Source: Streptomyces sp. NBC_00568 (GTDB lineage: Bacteria > Actinomycetota > Actinomycetes > Streptomycetales > Streptomycetaceae). From it: a DNA stretch of 64,000 bases. This document shows positions 33,853-41,755 of the stretch, piece after piece; the first letter of the stretch is position 1, and each line of letters begins with the position of its first letter. Below the pieces are notes generated by a model that ran no database searches, was not told the origin of the DNA, and saw only the letters and a list, made by a program, of their open reading frames with translations. The stretch is from the NCBI RefSeq assembly GCF_026341855.1, contig NZ_JAPENW010000001.1:3153001-3217000 (forward strand), given 5' to 3'. A program made the position numbers and the translations under genes.

Positions 33853-34728
33853 TCAGGGCTGTCGGGACGGCGGGGCTGTCATCCGGGCCGCGGAGGCGAT
33901 CGTCGAGCGGGCCTCGCGTTCGGTGAGGCCCGTCCGGACGGCGGCCTGGACGAGCGGGGTGATCAGTTGGGGGCCGATGCCGTTCTCGTAGGCGCGGCAG
34001 GCGGCCCAGAAGAGGCGGGTGTTGCGCTGGCCCGCGTGCGCGGCGAGGACGAACTGGACCAGCCCCTGGCCCTGCCGACCGGTCGCGGAGGGTGCCGGAT
34101 GGCTCGTGCGGGCCGGGGGCAGCAGCAGACGCAGGAGTTCGGACGGACAGGGTGCGGGCGCGAGTCGGGCGGTGCCTGGGGCCGTTTCGTACACACCGTG
34201 TTCGGTGCGTGAGCCGGGGCCGACGAGGTAGCCGCCGGCGCCTCGGATGTCGATGCCGGGGGCGAGCCGGCTCGCCGAGTTGGGGACGACGACGTCCGGC
34301 GGTCCGCTCAGCCACAGGTGGCGGCCGCCGCTGGGGGTCAGGACGACCACCGTGTCCGGAATCGTGAAGAGATGGCGCAGCGCCAGTTCGCGCAGGGCCG
34401 CCGAGGAGTCCGTGGCGGACTTGGTGTCGAGGTCGATGCCGATGAGGTGGTGCGGGTGCAGCCCACAGGCGATGCCGTAGCCGGTGGCCCAGGGGGCGGC
34501 TGCGAAGAGCGCGCGGATGCGCCGGGGCTCGGTCGAGGCGTCGTACACGCCGTGCCCGAAACGGCCGCATTCGCCGTGGCAGGGGGTGGGATCGGGGTCG
34601 TCGCGGTGGGGGGAGCGCAGGGCCGGGAGCTTCGTTCGGGACAGCGGGATCACCGCGAGTCCGCGCTCGGCTGCGGACAGGGCGTGGGCCAGGGCCAGGG
34701 TGGTGGCCCGCCGGTCGATGGTGGCCAT
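33853..34728 (-). CDS. Bifunctional DNA primase/polymerase-domain protein
   Basis: A 291-residue protein with an intact-looking prim-pol domain. A Cys/His segment (PCHGECGRFGHGVYDAS) is followed by the metal-binding GIDLDTK (two Asp) and GGRHLWL, features of archaeo-eukaryotic primase-like polymerases. Such genes are usually plasmid- or prophage-derived, yet Streptomyces chromosomes often carry them alone. No helicase domain is fused and no replication gene is adjacent. A role in replication or repair is inference. Start ATG at 34728. Confidence 0.87.
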   Translation of the reverse strand: MATIDRRATTLALAHALSAAERGLAVIPLSRTKLPALRSPHRDDPDPTPCHGECGRFGHGVYDASTEPRRIRALFAAAPWATGYGIACGLHPHHLIGIDLDTKSATDSSAALRELALRHLFTIPDTVVVLTPSGGRHLWLSGPPDVVVPNSASRLAPGIDIRGAGGYLVGPGSRTEHGVYETAPGTARLAPAPCPSELLRLLLPPARTSHPAPSATGRQGQGLVQFVLAAHAGQRNTRLFWAACRAYENGIGPQLITPLVQAAVRTGLTEREARSTIASAARMTAPPSRQP

Positions 34729-35100
34729 GCATCCATGTTCGTACGAGTGTTCGAAAAAGGGAAGGGCTCTCCGGGTGGGCAGGGGCGCCGGGCGGCCTAC
34801 GGGCGAGATCGGCCGAAAATGTGCCGTAACGCTTCAGCTGTTGCGGCATCTGGGATTGAGCGGTCGGCAACGGTCTGAGCAGGGGTTTTGCGGGCGTGGA
34901 GGTGGTTTATCGACATGTCCTCACGCTTGAGGGGGAATCGCGGCTTCCGGGGTGGTTCGCCGGTGATCCGGTGGGCAACCCTGGACTCGCGACGTCGTGA
35001 CCAATGCCGGGGTGGTCGGCCAACCGCCTTGGAACAAGCCGTATTTCGCGTACATCCCGGTTCACCGCCGGTGCGTACAACCGGTTCTGGAGGAATTCAC
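34729..35100. other. Intergenic leader upstream of the small secreted protein
   Basis: This 372-base gap has no convincing gene. It must hold the promoters of the minus-strand prim-pol gene and the plus-strand secreted protein. The half nearest the secreted protein contains G-rich segments (GGGGGAATC near 34930, then GGGGTGG and GGGCAACC) that faintly recall c-di-AMP riboswitches, but the closing conserved block of that class is not seen. Confidence 0.45.
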
Positions 35101-35412
35101 ATGGCAAGCATCCGTACCGCTCGCGTCCTCGCCGCCGTCGCGGCCCTGCCCCTGGCCGCCGCCCTCTGCTCGGGTGTCGCGACGGCGGACAACGGCGCCT
35201 TCGCGGACAGCGGATCGAACGCGGGAGTGGCGACCGTCGGCGGCAGCGGGGTCGGGCACGACAACCACGGCAATTCCTCGACCACTCAACAGCAGGCGGT
35301 CGGCTCAGGAGCCTCGAATCAGAGCAATACCGCGCAGGTGAACGGTTCCGCGTTCACGGTCATCAACCAGTCCAGCGACACCGTCCGCGTCAACTTCGTC
35401 AACCTCTGGTGA
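35101..35412 (+). CDS. Small secreted Ser/Asn/Gln-rich protein
   Basis: A 103-residue protein. The signal peptide MASIRTARVLAAVAALPLAAALCSGVATA is followed by a mature chain of about 74 residues dominated by Gly, Ser, Asn, Gln, Thr and Val, with SNQSNTAQVNGSAFTVINQ, spacing reminiscent of amyloid-forming curlin-type repeats. It has no cysteine after the signal. It might be a surface or spore-coat protein, but it is neither a chaplin nor a rodlin by sequence. ATG start with GGAGGAATTCAC upstream. Confidence 0.8.
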   Translation: MASIRTARVLAAVAALPLAAALCSGVATADNGAFADSGSNAGVATVGGSGVGHDNHGNSSTTQQQAVGSGASNQSNTAQVNGSAFTVINQSSDTVRVNFVNLW

Positions 35413-35772
35413 GCCGGGGGCCGGTGCGCTGTCATCGGCCCGGGGTCTCCTGCGTGGGGTAGTGCTCTGTGGGGGTTTCACAGCGTCTGCGCGACGGTGC
35501 TCCGGTGCCGTCGCGCAGATGTGTTCGGGGGTGTCGCGCAGAACCGGCGGGGGCGTCGCGGCGGCCTGCTCGCGGGTGTCGTACGGGTTCGATCCGAGGC
35601 GCCGTACATGGGGTGCCGCGAGAGGAAGTGCCGGGGGTGGGGTCGTCGGAGGGGCGGCTCGGCCGGGTGGGCCGCGGACGGCCGGGGGCCTTGACCGTGA
35701 CCTTGACAGTCGACGGTATCTGACGGACAGTCAGAAAACCTTGTTCGTACGAGGTCCGGGAGGGCCGCCGCC
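35413..35772. other. Intergenic region upstream of the igr-like operon
   Basis: This 360-base gap has no gene I can support. Its last 70 bases carry TTGACA (35703-35708) as a possible -35 element and an operator-like inverted repeat (35719-35735). The rest is repetitive GC-rich sequence. Confidence 0.6.
35719..35735. promoter_or_regulatory. Operator-like inverted repeat before the igr-like operon
   Basis: TCTGAC and GTCAGA flank the five bases GGACA, ten bases after a TTGACA box and about 38 bases before the GTG start of the first acyl-CoA dehydrogenase gene. Its position over a promoter suggests a repressor site, most likely TetR-type, whose regulator is not in the window. Confidence 0.5.
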
Positions 35773-36969
35773 GTGCACCTCGCCCCCACCGAGCGCCAGC
35801 AGCGGCTGCGCGCCGAGCTCCGCACGTACTTCCGGGACCTGATGCCGGACGGGCCACCGCCCGCCGACGATCCCGAACGCCAGCGGGCGCTGCTGCGCCG
35901 GATCGGCGCCGACGGCCTGCTCGGGCTCGGCTGGCCGATCGCGTACGGGGGGCAGGGTCGCGGGGCGGACGAGCAGTTCGTCTTCTTCGACGAGGCCTAC
36001 CGGGCCGGTGCGCCCGTCTCGATGGTCACGCTGAACACCGTCGGGCCGACCCTCATGAAATTCGGCAGCGAGGAACAGAAGGCCTTCTTTCTGCCGCGCA
36101 TCCTGAGCGGGGACCTCGTCTTCGCCATCGGGTACTCGGAGCCGTCCGCCGGCACGGACCTCGCCTCCTTGCGGACGCGCGCCGTGCGGGAGCCCGGGGG
36201 GAGCGCGGGACCGGCCGGCGCCGGGGACGGGCACTGGCGGATCGACGGGCAGAAGATCTTCACGTCCAACGCCCAGAACGCCGACTGGATCTGGCTCGCC
36301 TGCCGGACCGACCCGGACGCGCCGAAGCACCAGGGCATCTCGATCCTGCTCGTCCCCACGGACGCTCCCGGCTTCTCGTGGACACCGATCGAGACGGTGG
36401 GCGGCCAGACCACCACGGCGACCTACTACGACGGGATCCGTGTCCCGGCCGGGAACCTGGTCGGTGAGGAGAACGGCGGCTGGGGGCTCATCACCAACCA
36501 GCTCAACCACGAGCGGGTCGCCCTCGCCGCGATCGGCATGCAGGCCGAGGACTTCTACGCGGCCGCGCTGGAGGCGGCCAGTACACCTGATCCGGTGACT
36601 GGGCGGCGCAGGGTTGACGAGCCGTGGGTGCGTTTCCAGCTGGCCGAAGTGCATGCCCGGCTGGCGGCATCACGCCTGCTCAACTGGCGTTTGGTGGGGG
36701 ATGTGGGAGCCGGTGGACCGGCGCCGGGAGACGCGAGCGGCGTGAAGGTCGTGGGAACCGAATCCGCGGTCGCGGTGTACCGAATGTGTCAGCACATCGT
36801 GGGAGCGGACGCACTGGTCCGCTCCGGTTCGCCGGGGGCCTTCGGGGCCGGCGAGCTGGAGCGGATGAACAGGGCGGCGCAGATCAACACGTTCGGGGGC
36901 GGGGTGAGCGAGGTGCAGCGGGAGATCGTCGCGACGATGCGGCTCGGCATGAAGAGGGGGCGGCGGTGA
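35773..36969 (+). CDS. Acyl-CoA dehydrogenase, FadE29/ChsE2-like subunit
   Basis: A 398-residue FAD enzyme. The N-terminal helical domain includes LGWPIAYGGQGRGADEQ, the beta domain has FAIGYSEPSAGTDLASL and IDGQKIFTSNAQNADW (FAD/substrate loops), and the C-terminal helical bundle ends INTFGGGVSEVQREIVATMRLG. Order and partners resemble mycobacterial FadE28-FadE29, which form a heterotetramer dehydrogenating the three-carbon side chain of degraded sterols. GTG start; its stop overlaps the next start (GTGA). The true substrate here is inferred, not shown. Confidence 0.9.
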   Translation: MHLAPTERQQRLRAELRTYFRDLMPDGPPPADDPERQRALLRRIGADGLLGLGWPIAYGGQGRGADEQFVFFDEAYRAGAPVSMVTLNTVGPTLMKFGSEEQKAFFLPRILSGDLVFAIGYSEPSAGTDLASLRTRAVREPGGSAGPAGAGDGHWRIDGQKIFTSNAQNADWIWLACRTDPDAPKHQGISILLVPTDAPGFSWTPIETVGGQTTTATYYDGIRVPAGNLVGEENGGWGLITNQLNHERVALAAIGMQAEDFYAAALEAASTPDPVTGRRRVDEPWVRFQLAEVHARLAASRLLNWRLVGDVGAGGPAPGDASGVKVVGTESAVAVYRMCQHIVGADALVRSGSPGAFGAGELERMNRAAQINTFGGGVSEVQREIVATMRLGMKRGRR

Positions 36970-38372
36970 GCGGCCGTGCAGCGGGCGGCGAGGGGGCTGC
37001 CGTGAGGGGCGGCGCCTTGCATGACGGTGCCGTGTCCGGTGGGGACGACCTGCCGGCGCGACTGAAGGGGTACGAGGGGCGCGCGGCCACCGTCGGGGGT
37101 GTTGGCAAGGACCCGGTCAACGCTCCGATGATCCGGCACTGGTGCGAGGCGATGGGGGACACCAACCCGGCGTACGACGGGCCGGACGCCGTGGCCCCGC
37201 CCACCATGCTCCAGGCGTGGACCATGGGCGGTCTCGGCGGGCACCCCGGCCGCTCCGGGGTGTACGACGAGCTGCTCCGCCTGCTCGACGGCGCGGGGTA
37301 CACCTCGGTGGTCGCCACCGACTGCGAGCAGGAGTATCTGCGCCCGCTGCGCCCCGGGGACCGGATCACCTTCGACGCGGTGATCGAATCCGTCTCCGAG
37401 CGCAAGACGACGAAGCTGGGCACGGGGTTCTTCATCACGACGCGGATGGACATCCGGGCGGGGGGCGAACTCGCCGGGACCCACAGGTTCCGCATCCTCA
37501 AGTACGTTCCGGCGCACCGGAATCCGAAGGGCCGGGCGGGGGCGAGGGACGCGTCGCGCACCGCGGAGCCGCGCACCCCGGAGCCGAGCACCGTGGAGCC
37601 GAACGCCGCCGAGGCGATCAGCGCGGGGGCGAACACCGGGGAGGCGAAGCGCCGGCGCCCGCGCCCGGTGATCAACCGGGACAACGCCGGGTTCTGGGAG
37701 GGCGTCGAGCGGCACCGGCTGCTGATCCAGCGCTGCACGGCGTGCGGAACGCTGAGATTCCCCTGGCTGCCGGGGTGCGGTGCGTGCGGCAGCCCGGACT
37801 GGGACACCGTCGAGTCGGGCGGTGAGGGGACCGTCTATTCGTACGTCGTCATGCACCACCCGCCGTTCCCGGCCTTCGACCCGCCCTACGCCGTCGGCCT
37901 GATCGAACTCGCCGAGGGCGTACGGATCGTGAGCAACGTGGTGGGCGTACCGCACGACCAGGTGCGGATCGGGCTGCCGGTGCGGCTCGAATTCCAGCGT
38001 TACGACGAGGAGTTGGAGCTGCCGGTCTTCCGGGCGGCGGACGGGTCCGGCGACGGGAGCGACCCCGGCACCTCGGCGGCACGTGAACCCGTGGGGATCG
38101 GCGGCTCGGCGGCGCGCGAGCCTGTCGGCTCCGGTGGCTCGGCGGCGCGCGAGCCTCTCGGCTCCGGTGGCTCCAGGGGTTCGGCCGCGCGCGAGCCTGT
38201 CAGCTCCAGGAGTTCGGCCGCACGCGAGCCCGTCGGTTCCAGCGGCTCGGCGGCGCGCGAACTCCGAGGTCCCGCCCGCTCCGCAGCGCGCGAACCCGTC
38301 GGTTCCGGCGTTTCGGCCTCCTCGGGCCTCTCCGACGGCCCTTTCGCCGGGCGCTCGGGTGAGGGGAGCTGA
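36966..38372 (+). CDS. MaoC-DUF35 fusion (ChsH2-like hydratase subunit)
   Basis: A 468-residue protein. The N-terminal hotdog MaoC-like domain (about 30-185: NAPMIRHWCEAMGDTNPAYDG, APPTMLQAWTMGG) is linked by an Ala/Glu/Pro region to a DUF35 domain with a rubredoxin-like zinc ribbon (CTACG ... CGACG) and OB fold. In mycobacteria ChsH2 pairs with ChsH1 for hydration, and its DUF35 domain binds the Ltp2 aldolase. Here the C-terminal 100 residues are tandem variants of SAAREPVGSGG, not part of the family. It starts GTGA inside the upstream stop. Confidence 0.9.
   Translation: MSGRAAGGEGAAVRGGALHDGAVSGGDDLPARLKGYEGRAATVGGVGKDPVNAPMIRHWCEAMGDTNPAYDGPDAVAPPTMLQAWTMGGLGGHPGRSGVYDELLRLLDGAGYTSVVATDCEQEYLRPLRPGDRITFDAVIESVSERKTTKLGTGFFITTRMDIRAGGELAGTHRFRILKYVPAHRNPKGRAGARDASRTAEPRTPEPSTVEPNAAEAISAGANTGEAKRRRPRPVINRDNAGFWEGVERHRLLIQRCTACGTLRFPWLPGCGACGSPDWDTVESGGEGTVYSYVVMHHPPFPAFDPPYAVGLIELAEGVRIVSNVVGVPHDQVRIGLPVRLEFQRYDEELELPVFRAADGSGDGSDPGTSAAREPVGIGGSAAREPVGSGGSAAREPLGSGGSRGSAAREPVSSRSSAAREPVGSSGSAARELRGPARSAAREPVGSGVSASSGLSDGPFAGRSGEGS
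38061..38330 (+). repeat. In-frame tandem repeats at the end of the MaoC-DUF35 gene
   Basis: About eight imperfect copies of a unit encoding SAAREPVGSGG-type peptides (GGCTCGGCGGCGCGCGAGCC core) extend the gene by about 270 bases. The copies differ by point changes and a few length changes in multiples of three, so the frame is preserved. Confidence 0.85.
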
Positions 38373-38373
38373 C

Positions 38374-39666
38374 ATGGACTTCACGCCCACCGAGGAGCAG
38401 GCGGCCGCCCGGGACCTGGCCGCGCGGATCTTCGGCGATCTCGCCACCCATGAGCGGCTCACCGCGGCCGGGACGGGCAGCGACGCCGGACTGTGGAAGG
38501 AGTTGTGCGCCGCCGGGCTCGTGGCGGCCGTCGAGGACACCGGGCTGCTCGGCCTCGTCCTGCTGCTGGAGGAACAGGGGCGCACCACGGCGCAGGTGCC
38601 GTTCGCGGCGAGCTGTGTGTACGGGCTGCTCGCGGTGGCGGCGCACGGTTCGCCCGAGCAGCGTGAGCGGCTGCTGCCGGGGATCGCCGACGGGACGCTG
38701 GTGGTGGCCGGTGCGATCTCCGGATCGATGTCGGGGTCGACACCGGGGCAAGGGCCGGGGGCGGGCTCCGCTGTTCGGGCCGAGGCCTGGGCCGCTCCGG
38801 ATCTCCGCGGGGCGGCTGCGGAGATCGCCCTTTCCGGGCCGGAGACCGTCGCGTCCGGTTCCGAGGCCGTCGCGTCCGGCCCGGAGGTTGCTGCGTCCGG
38901 TCCGGAGGCCGTCGCGTCCGGTTCGGAGGTTGCTGCGCCCGGTCCTGGGTCCGGGGGCGCGGGGTCCGGTTCTGGGGTCGCCGGGTCCCTTCCTGTGCGG
39001 GAGCGGGCGACGGGAAGGCTGACCGGGGTCGTTCCCGCGGTGCCCTGGCTGCGCGACGCCACCCATGTGCTCGTCGCCGACGACCGCCGCCGGCTCTGGC
39101 TGGTCCGCACCGCGGAGGCGGCGAGCGAGCCGGTCGAGCTGACGGCGCCCTGGTCGGCGGGACGTCTGACGCTGGACGGGACGCCGGGCGAGGCGCTGGG
39201 CGGCGAGGGGGCGTTCGACGACCTGCTGGCCACCGCCCGTACCGCCTTCGCCGGACTCCAGGCCGGGGTGTGCGCGGGGTCGCTGGCCCGGGCCGTGGAG
39301 TACACGAACGCGCGCGAGCAGTTCGGGCGGCCGCTCGCCGCCAAGCAGGGCGTCCAACTGCGTGCCGCTGACGCGTACATGGACACCGAGGCGATACGGG
39401 TGACGGCGTACGAGGCGGCATGGCGGCGCGACGAGGGGCTGCCGTACGCGACGCACGCGCTGACGGCCGCCTGGTGGGCGTCCGAGGCGGGGCAGCGGGT
39501 GGTCCACACGGGCCAGCATCTGCACGGCGGGGCGGGAGCCGACATCGAGCACCCCGTGCACCGGCATTTCCTGTGGGGCCGGCAGCTGGACGCGTATCTG
39601 GGGTGCGGGGGCGAAGTGCTCCAGGAGTTGGGGGAGTTGATCGCGAACGGGGAGGTGGGGACATGA
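38374..39666 (+). CDS. Acyl-CoA dehydrogenase, FadE28/ChsE1-like subunit
   Basis: A 430-residue protein, longer than the family's usual 340 or so. The N-terminal helical domain (MDFTPTEEQAAARDLAARIFGD) and the C-terminal domain (QFGRPLAAKQGVQLRAADAYMD ... GQHLHGGAGADIEHPVHRHFLW) fit the short FadE28 type. Between them is a low-complexity insertion of about 70 residues built of ASGPE/VASGSE units. It should pair with the upstream FadE29-like subunit. ATG at 38374, two bases after the previous stop, with GAGGGGAG upstream. Confidence 0.88.
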   Translation: MDFTPTEEQAAARDLAARIFGDLATHERLTAAGTGSDAGLWKELCAAGLVAAVEDTGLLGLVLLLEEQGRTTAQVPFAASCVYGLLAVAAHGSPEQRERLLPGIADGTLVVAGAISGSMSGSTPGQGPGAGSAVRAEAWAAPDLRGAAAEIALSGPETVASGSEAVASGPEVAASGPEAVASGSEVAAPGPGSGGAGSGSGVAGSLPVRERATGRLTGVVPAVPWLRDATHVLVADDRRRLWLVRTAEAASEPVELTAPWSAGRLTLDGTPGEALGGEGAFDDLLATARTAFAGLQAGVCAGSLARAVEYTNAREQFGRPLAAKQGVQLRAADAYMDTEAIRVTAYEAAWRRDEGLPYATHALTAAWWASEAGQRVVHTGQHLHGGAGADIEHPVHRHFLWGRQLDAYLGCGGEVLQELGELIANGEVGT

Positions 39667-40133
39667 GGGTGGGCGACGCACTGCCGCCGCTGGAGATCGA
39701 GATCACCCGCACGCTGGTCGTGGCCGGGGCGATCGCCTCACGGGACTACCAGGACGTGCACCACGACGCGGACCTGGCGAGGGAGAAGGGCTCGCCGGAC
39801 ATCTTCATGAACATCCTGACGACCAACGGCCTGGTCGGACGGTACGTGACCGATCACTTCGGCCCGGACGCCGTGCTGCGCAAGGTGGCGATACGGCTGG
39901 GAGCTCCCAACCACCCCGGAGACACCATGGTGTTGACCGGTTCGGTCGAGGAGGTCGACGGCGGCACGGTCACGGTGAGGATCCTCGGCGCCAACGGCAT
40001 CGGACGGCACGTCATGGGCACCGTGACCTTGACCGTCCCGACCACGGAGGCGGCGCCCGGCCCTGCTTCGGCAGCCGCAGCCGCAGCCGCAGCCGCAGCC
40101 GCAGCCGCCTCGGCGGAGGGCGGTGTCGCATGA
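39663..40133 (+). CDS. MaoC-like hydratase subunit (ChsH1-like)
   Basis: A 156-residue hotdog-fold protein. The hydratase region reads ASRDYQDVHHDADLAREKGSPDIFMNILTTNG, with the catalytic Asp and His of the MaoC hydratase motif (YQDVHHD). In ChsH1-ChsH2 pairs this is the catalytic partner of the fusion protein upstream. The C-terminus ends in a run of 13 alanines from GCAGCC repeats, outside the domain. Its ATG overlaps the preceding stop (ATGA), as does its stop with the next start. Confidence 0.9.
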   Translation: MRVGDALPPLEIEITRTLVVAGAIASRDYQDVHHDADLAREKGSPDIFMNILTTNGLVGRYVTDHFGPDAVLRKVAIRLGAPNHPGDTMVLTGSVEEVDGGTVTVRILGANGIGRHVMGTVTLTVPTTEAAPGPASAAAAAAAAAAAAASAEGGVA

Positions 40134-41296
40134 GCGTGCGGAAGAGGGACGGACTCGGCGGGCGAGCGGCGGTCGTCGGGATCGGGGCCACCGAGTTCTC
40201 CAAGGACTCGGGGCGCAGTGAGCTGCGGCTGGCGGTGGAGGCGGTGCGGTCCGCGCTCGACGACGCGGGACTGACGCCGGCGGACGTGGACGGGATGGTG
40301 ACGTTCACGATGGACACCAGCCCGGAGATCACCGTCGCGCAGGCGGCCGGGATGGGGGAGCTGTCCTTCTTCTCGCGCATCCACTACGGCGGCGGGGCGG
40401 CCTGCGCGACGGTCCAGCAGGCGGCGCTCGCGGTGGCCACCGGGGTGGCCGAAGTCGTGGTCTGCTACCGGGCGTTCAACGAACGGTCGGGCCGCAGATT
40501 CGGCTCGGGCGTGCAGCGGCGGGAGCCGTCGGCGGAGGGCGCGGCGCTGGGCTGGGCGCTGCCGTTCGGGCTGCTCACCCCGGCCTCCTGGGTGGCGATG
40601 GCGGCCCAGCGGTATCTGCACACCTACGGGCTGACCCCCGAGGCGTTCGGTCATGTCGCTGTGGTGGACCGGAAGTACGCGGCGACGAACCCGGCCGCCT
40701 ACTTCCACGGCAGACCGATCACCCTCGCCGAGCACGCGGCCTCGCGGTGGATCGTGGAGCCGCTGCGGCTGCTGGACTGCTGCCAGGAGACCGACGGCGG
40801 CCAGGCGCTGGTGGTCACCTCCGTCGAGCGGGCCCGCGATCTTCCGCACTCTCCGGCGGTGATCACGGCCGCCGCCCAGGGCGCGGGCCGGGCGCAGGAG
40901 CAGATGACCAGCTTCTACCGGGACGATCTGACGGGACTTCCGGAGATGGGCGTGGTGGCCCGGCAGCTGTGGCGGACGGCGGGGATGAGCCCGGCGGAGA
41001 TCGACGTGGGGATTCTGTACGACCACTTCACACCGTTCGTGCTGATGCAGCTGGAGGAGTTCGGGTTCTGCAAGCCGGGGGAGGCCGCGGACTTCGTCGC
41101 CGAGGAGCGACTGCCGCTGAACACGCACGGGGGGCAGCTCGGGGAGGCGTATCTGCACGGGATGAACGGCATAGCGGAGGCCGTACGGCAGCTGCGGGGC
41201 ACGTCCGTGAACCAGATACCGGGCGCCGGGCGCGTCCTGGTGACGGCGGGTACCGGGGTTCCCACGTCGGGGCTGATCCTCGGGGCCGACGGGTGA
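40130..41296 (+). CDS. Thiolase-fold lipid-transfer protein, Ltp2-type aldolase
   Basis: A 388-residue thiolase-superfamily protein. The loop that carries the nucleophilic Cys in true thiolases is diverged (GGGAACATVQQAA). Tyrosines in GILYDHF (Tyr297) and GEAYLHG (Tyr341) sit close to the two tyrosines reported as catalytic in mycobacterial Ltp2, a retro-aldolase removing the last side-chain carbons as propionyl-CoA. It forms a complex with the DUF35 part of ChsH2, encoded three genes upstream. It is the last gene of a five-gene operon with four-base overlaps or near-contiguity. Confidence 0.9.
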   Translation: MSVRKRDGLGGRAAVVGIGATEFSKDSGRSELRLAVEAVRSALDDAGLTPADVDGMVTFTMDTSPEITVAQAAGMGELSFFSRIHYGGGAACATVQQAALAVATGVAEVVVCYRAFNERSGRRFGSGVQRREPSAEGAALGWALPFGLLTPASWVAMAAQRYLHTYGLTPEAFGHVAVVDRKYAATNPAAYFHGRPITLAEHAASRWIVEPLRLLDCCQETDGGQALVVTSVERARDLPHSPAVITAAAQGAGRAQEQMTSFYRDDLTGLPEMGVVARQLWRTAGMSPAEIDVGILYDHFTPFVLMQLEEFGFCKPGEAADFVAEERLPLNTHGGQLGEAYLHGMNGIAEAVRQLRGTSVNQIPGAGRVLVTAGTGVPTSGLILGADG

Positions 41297-41755
41297 GACC
41301 GCCGTGCCGGCCCCGTCATGCGCCGGCCGGCACCCCCGCCCGGGGGTCACCGCCCCCGAGCACCTTCCGGTACCTCCGGCATGCTGCTGCTCGTACGGCG
41401 CCGCGTGTTGCTCCTCGTACCGCGTCCGCGTGTTGCTCCTCGTACCGCGTCCGCGTGCTGCTCCTCGTACCGCGTCCGCGTGCTGCCCGTCGTACGGCGC
41501 CGCTCGCTGTCCCGGTACCGCGCCCGCGTATTGCCCCGTGCACTCCATCCGCGTACCGCCTCGCGGACCGCGCCCGAACACCGCTCCCGAGTACTCCCCC
41601 GGTGGTCGTCTCTCAGGGGTGAACCCTCAGGGGGCGGGCCCCGCTCGTCCACCTTCAGGAGGTGAGGGCAACCCCACTCCTACAACCTGAGGCGGACATG
41701 GCTTCGGGACCTGCGGCCGATCCGCGGGAGGAGGGGGCGAACCTAGCGTGGAGCC
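41297..41755. other. 459-base gene-free region holding a minisatellite
   Basis: Between the aldolase operon and the sigma factor gene lies mostly repetitive sequence (see the 25-bp repeats). The last 110 bases, with GGAGGAGGGGGCGAACC, probably contain the sigma gene's promoter and leader. I see no supported gene: open frames shift at every repeat. Confidence 0.75.
41382..41506. repeat. 25-bp tandem repeats (minisatellite)
   Basis: Three complete units at 41407-41431, 41432-41456 and 41457-41481 share the core CTCCTCGTACCGCGTCCGCG and differ at one base. Diverged partial units flank them. As 25 is not a multiple of three, each copy moves the reading frame, so the array is not coding. Confidence 0.88.

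Noticed and set aside
36789..39545. A 918-codon minus-strand frame
   Set aside because: It runs antisense through the igr-like operon, whose plus-strand proteins have clear domains and coupled starts. The minus translation is low-complexity Ser/Pro/Arg.
41382..41506. CRISPR array
   Set aside because: Units are directly adjacent with no spacers and no cas genes are in the window. It is a minisatellite.
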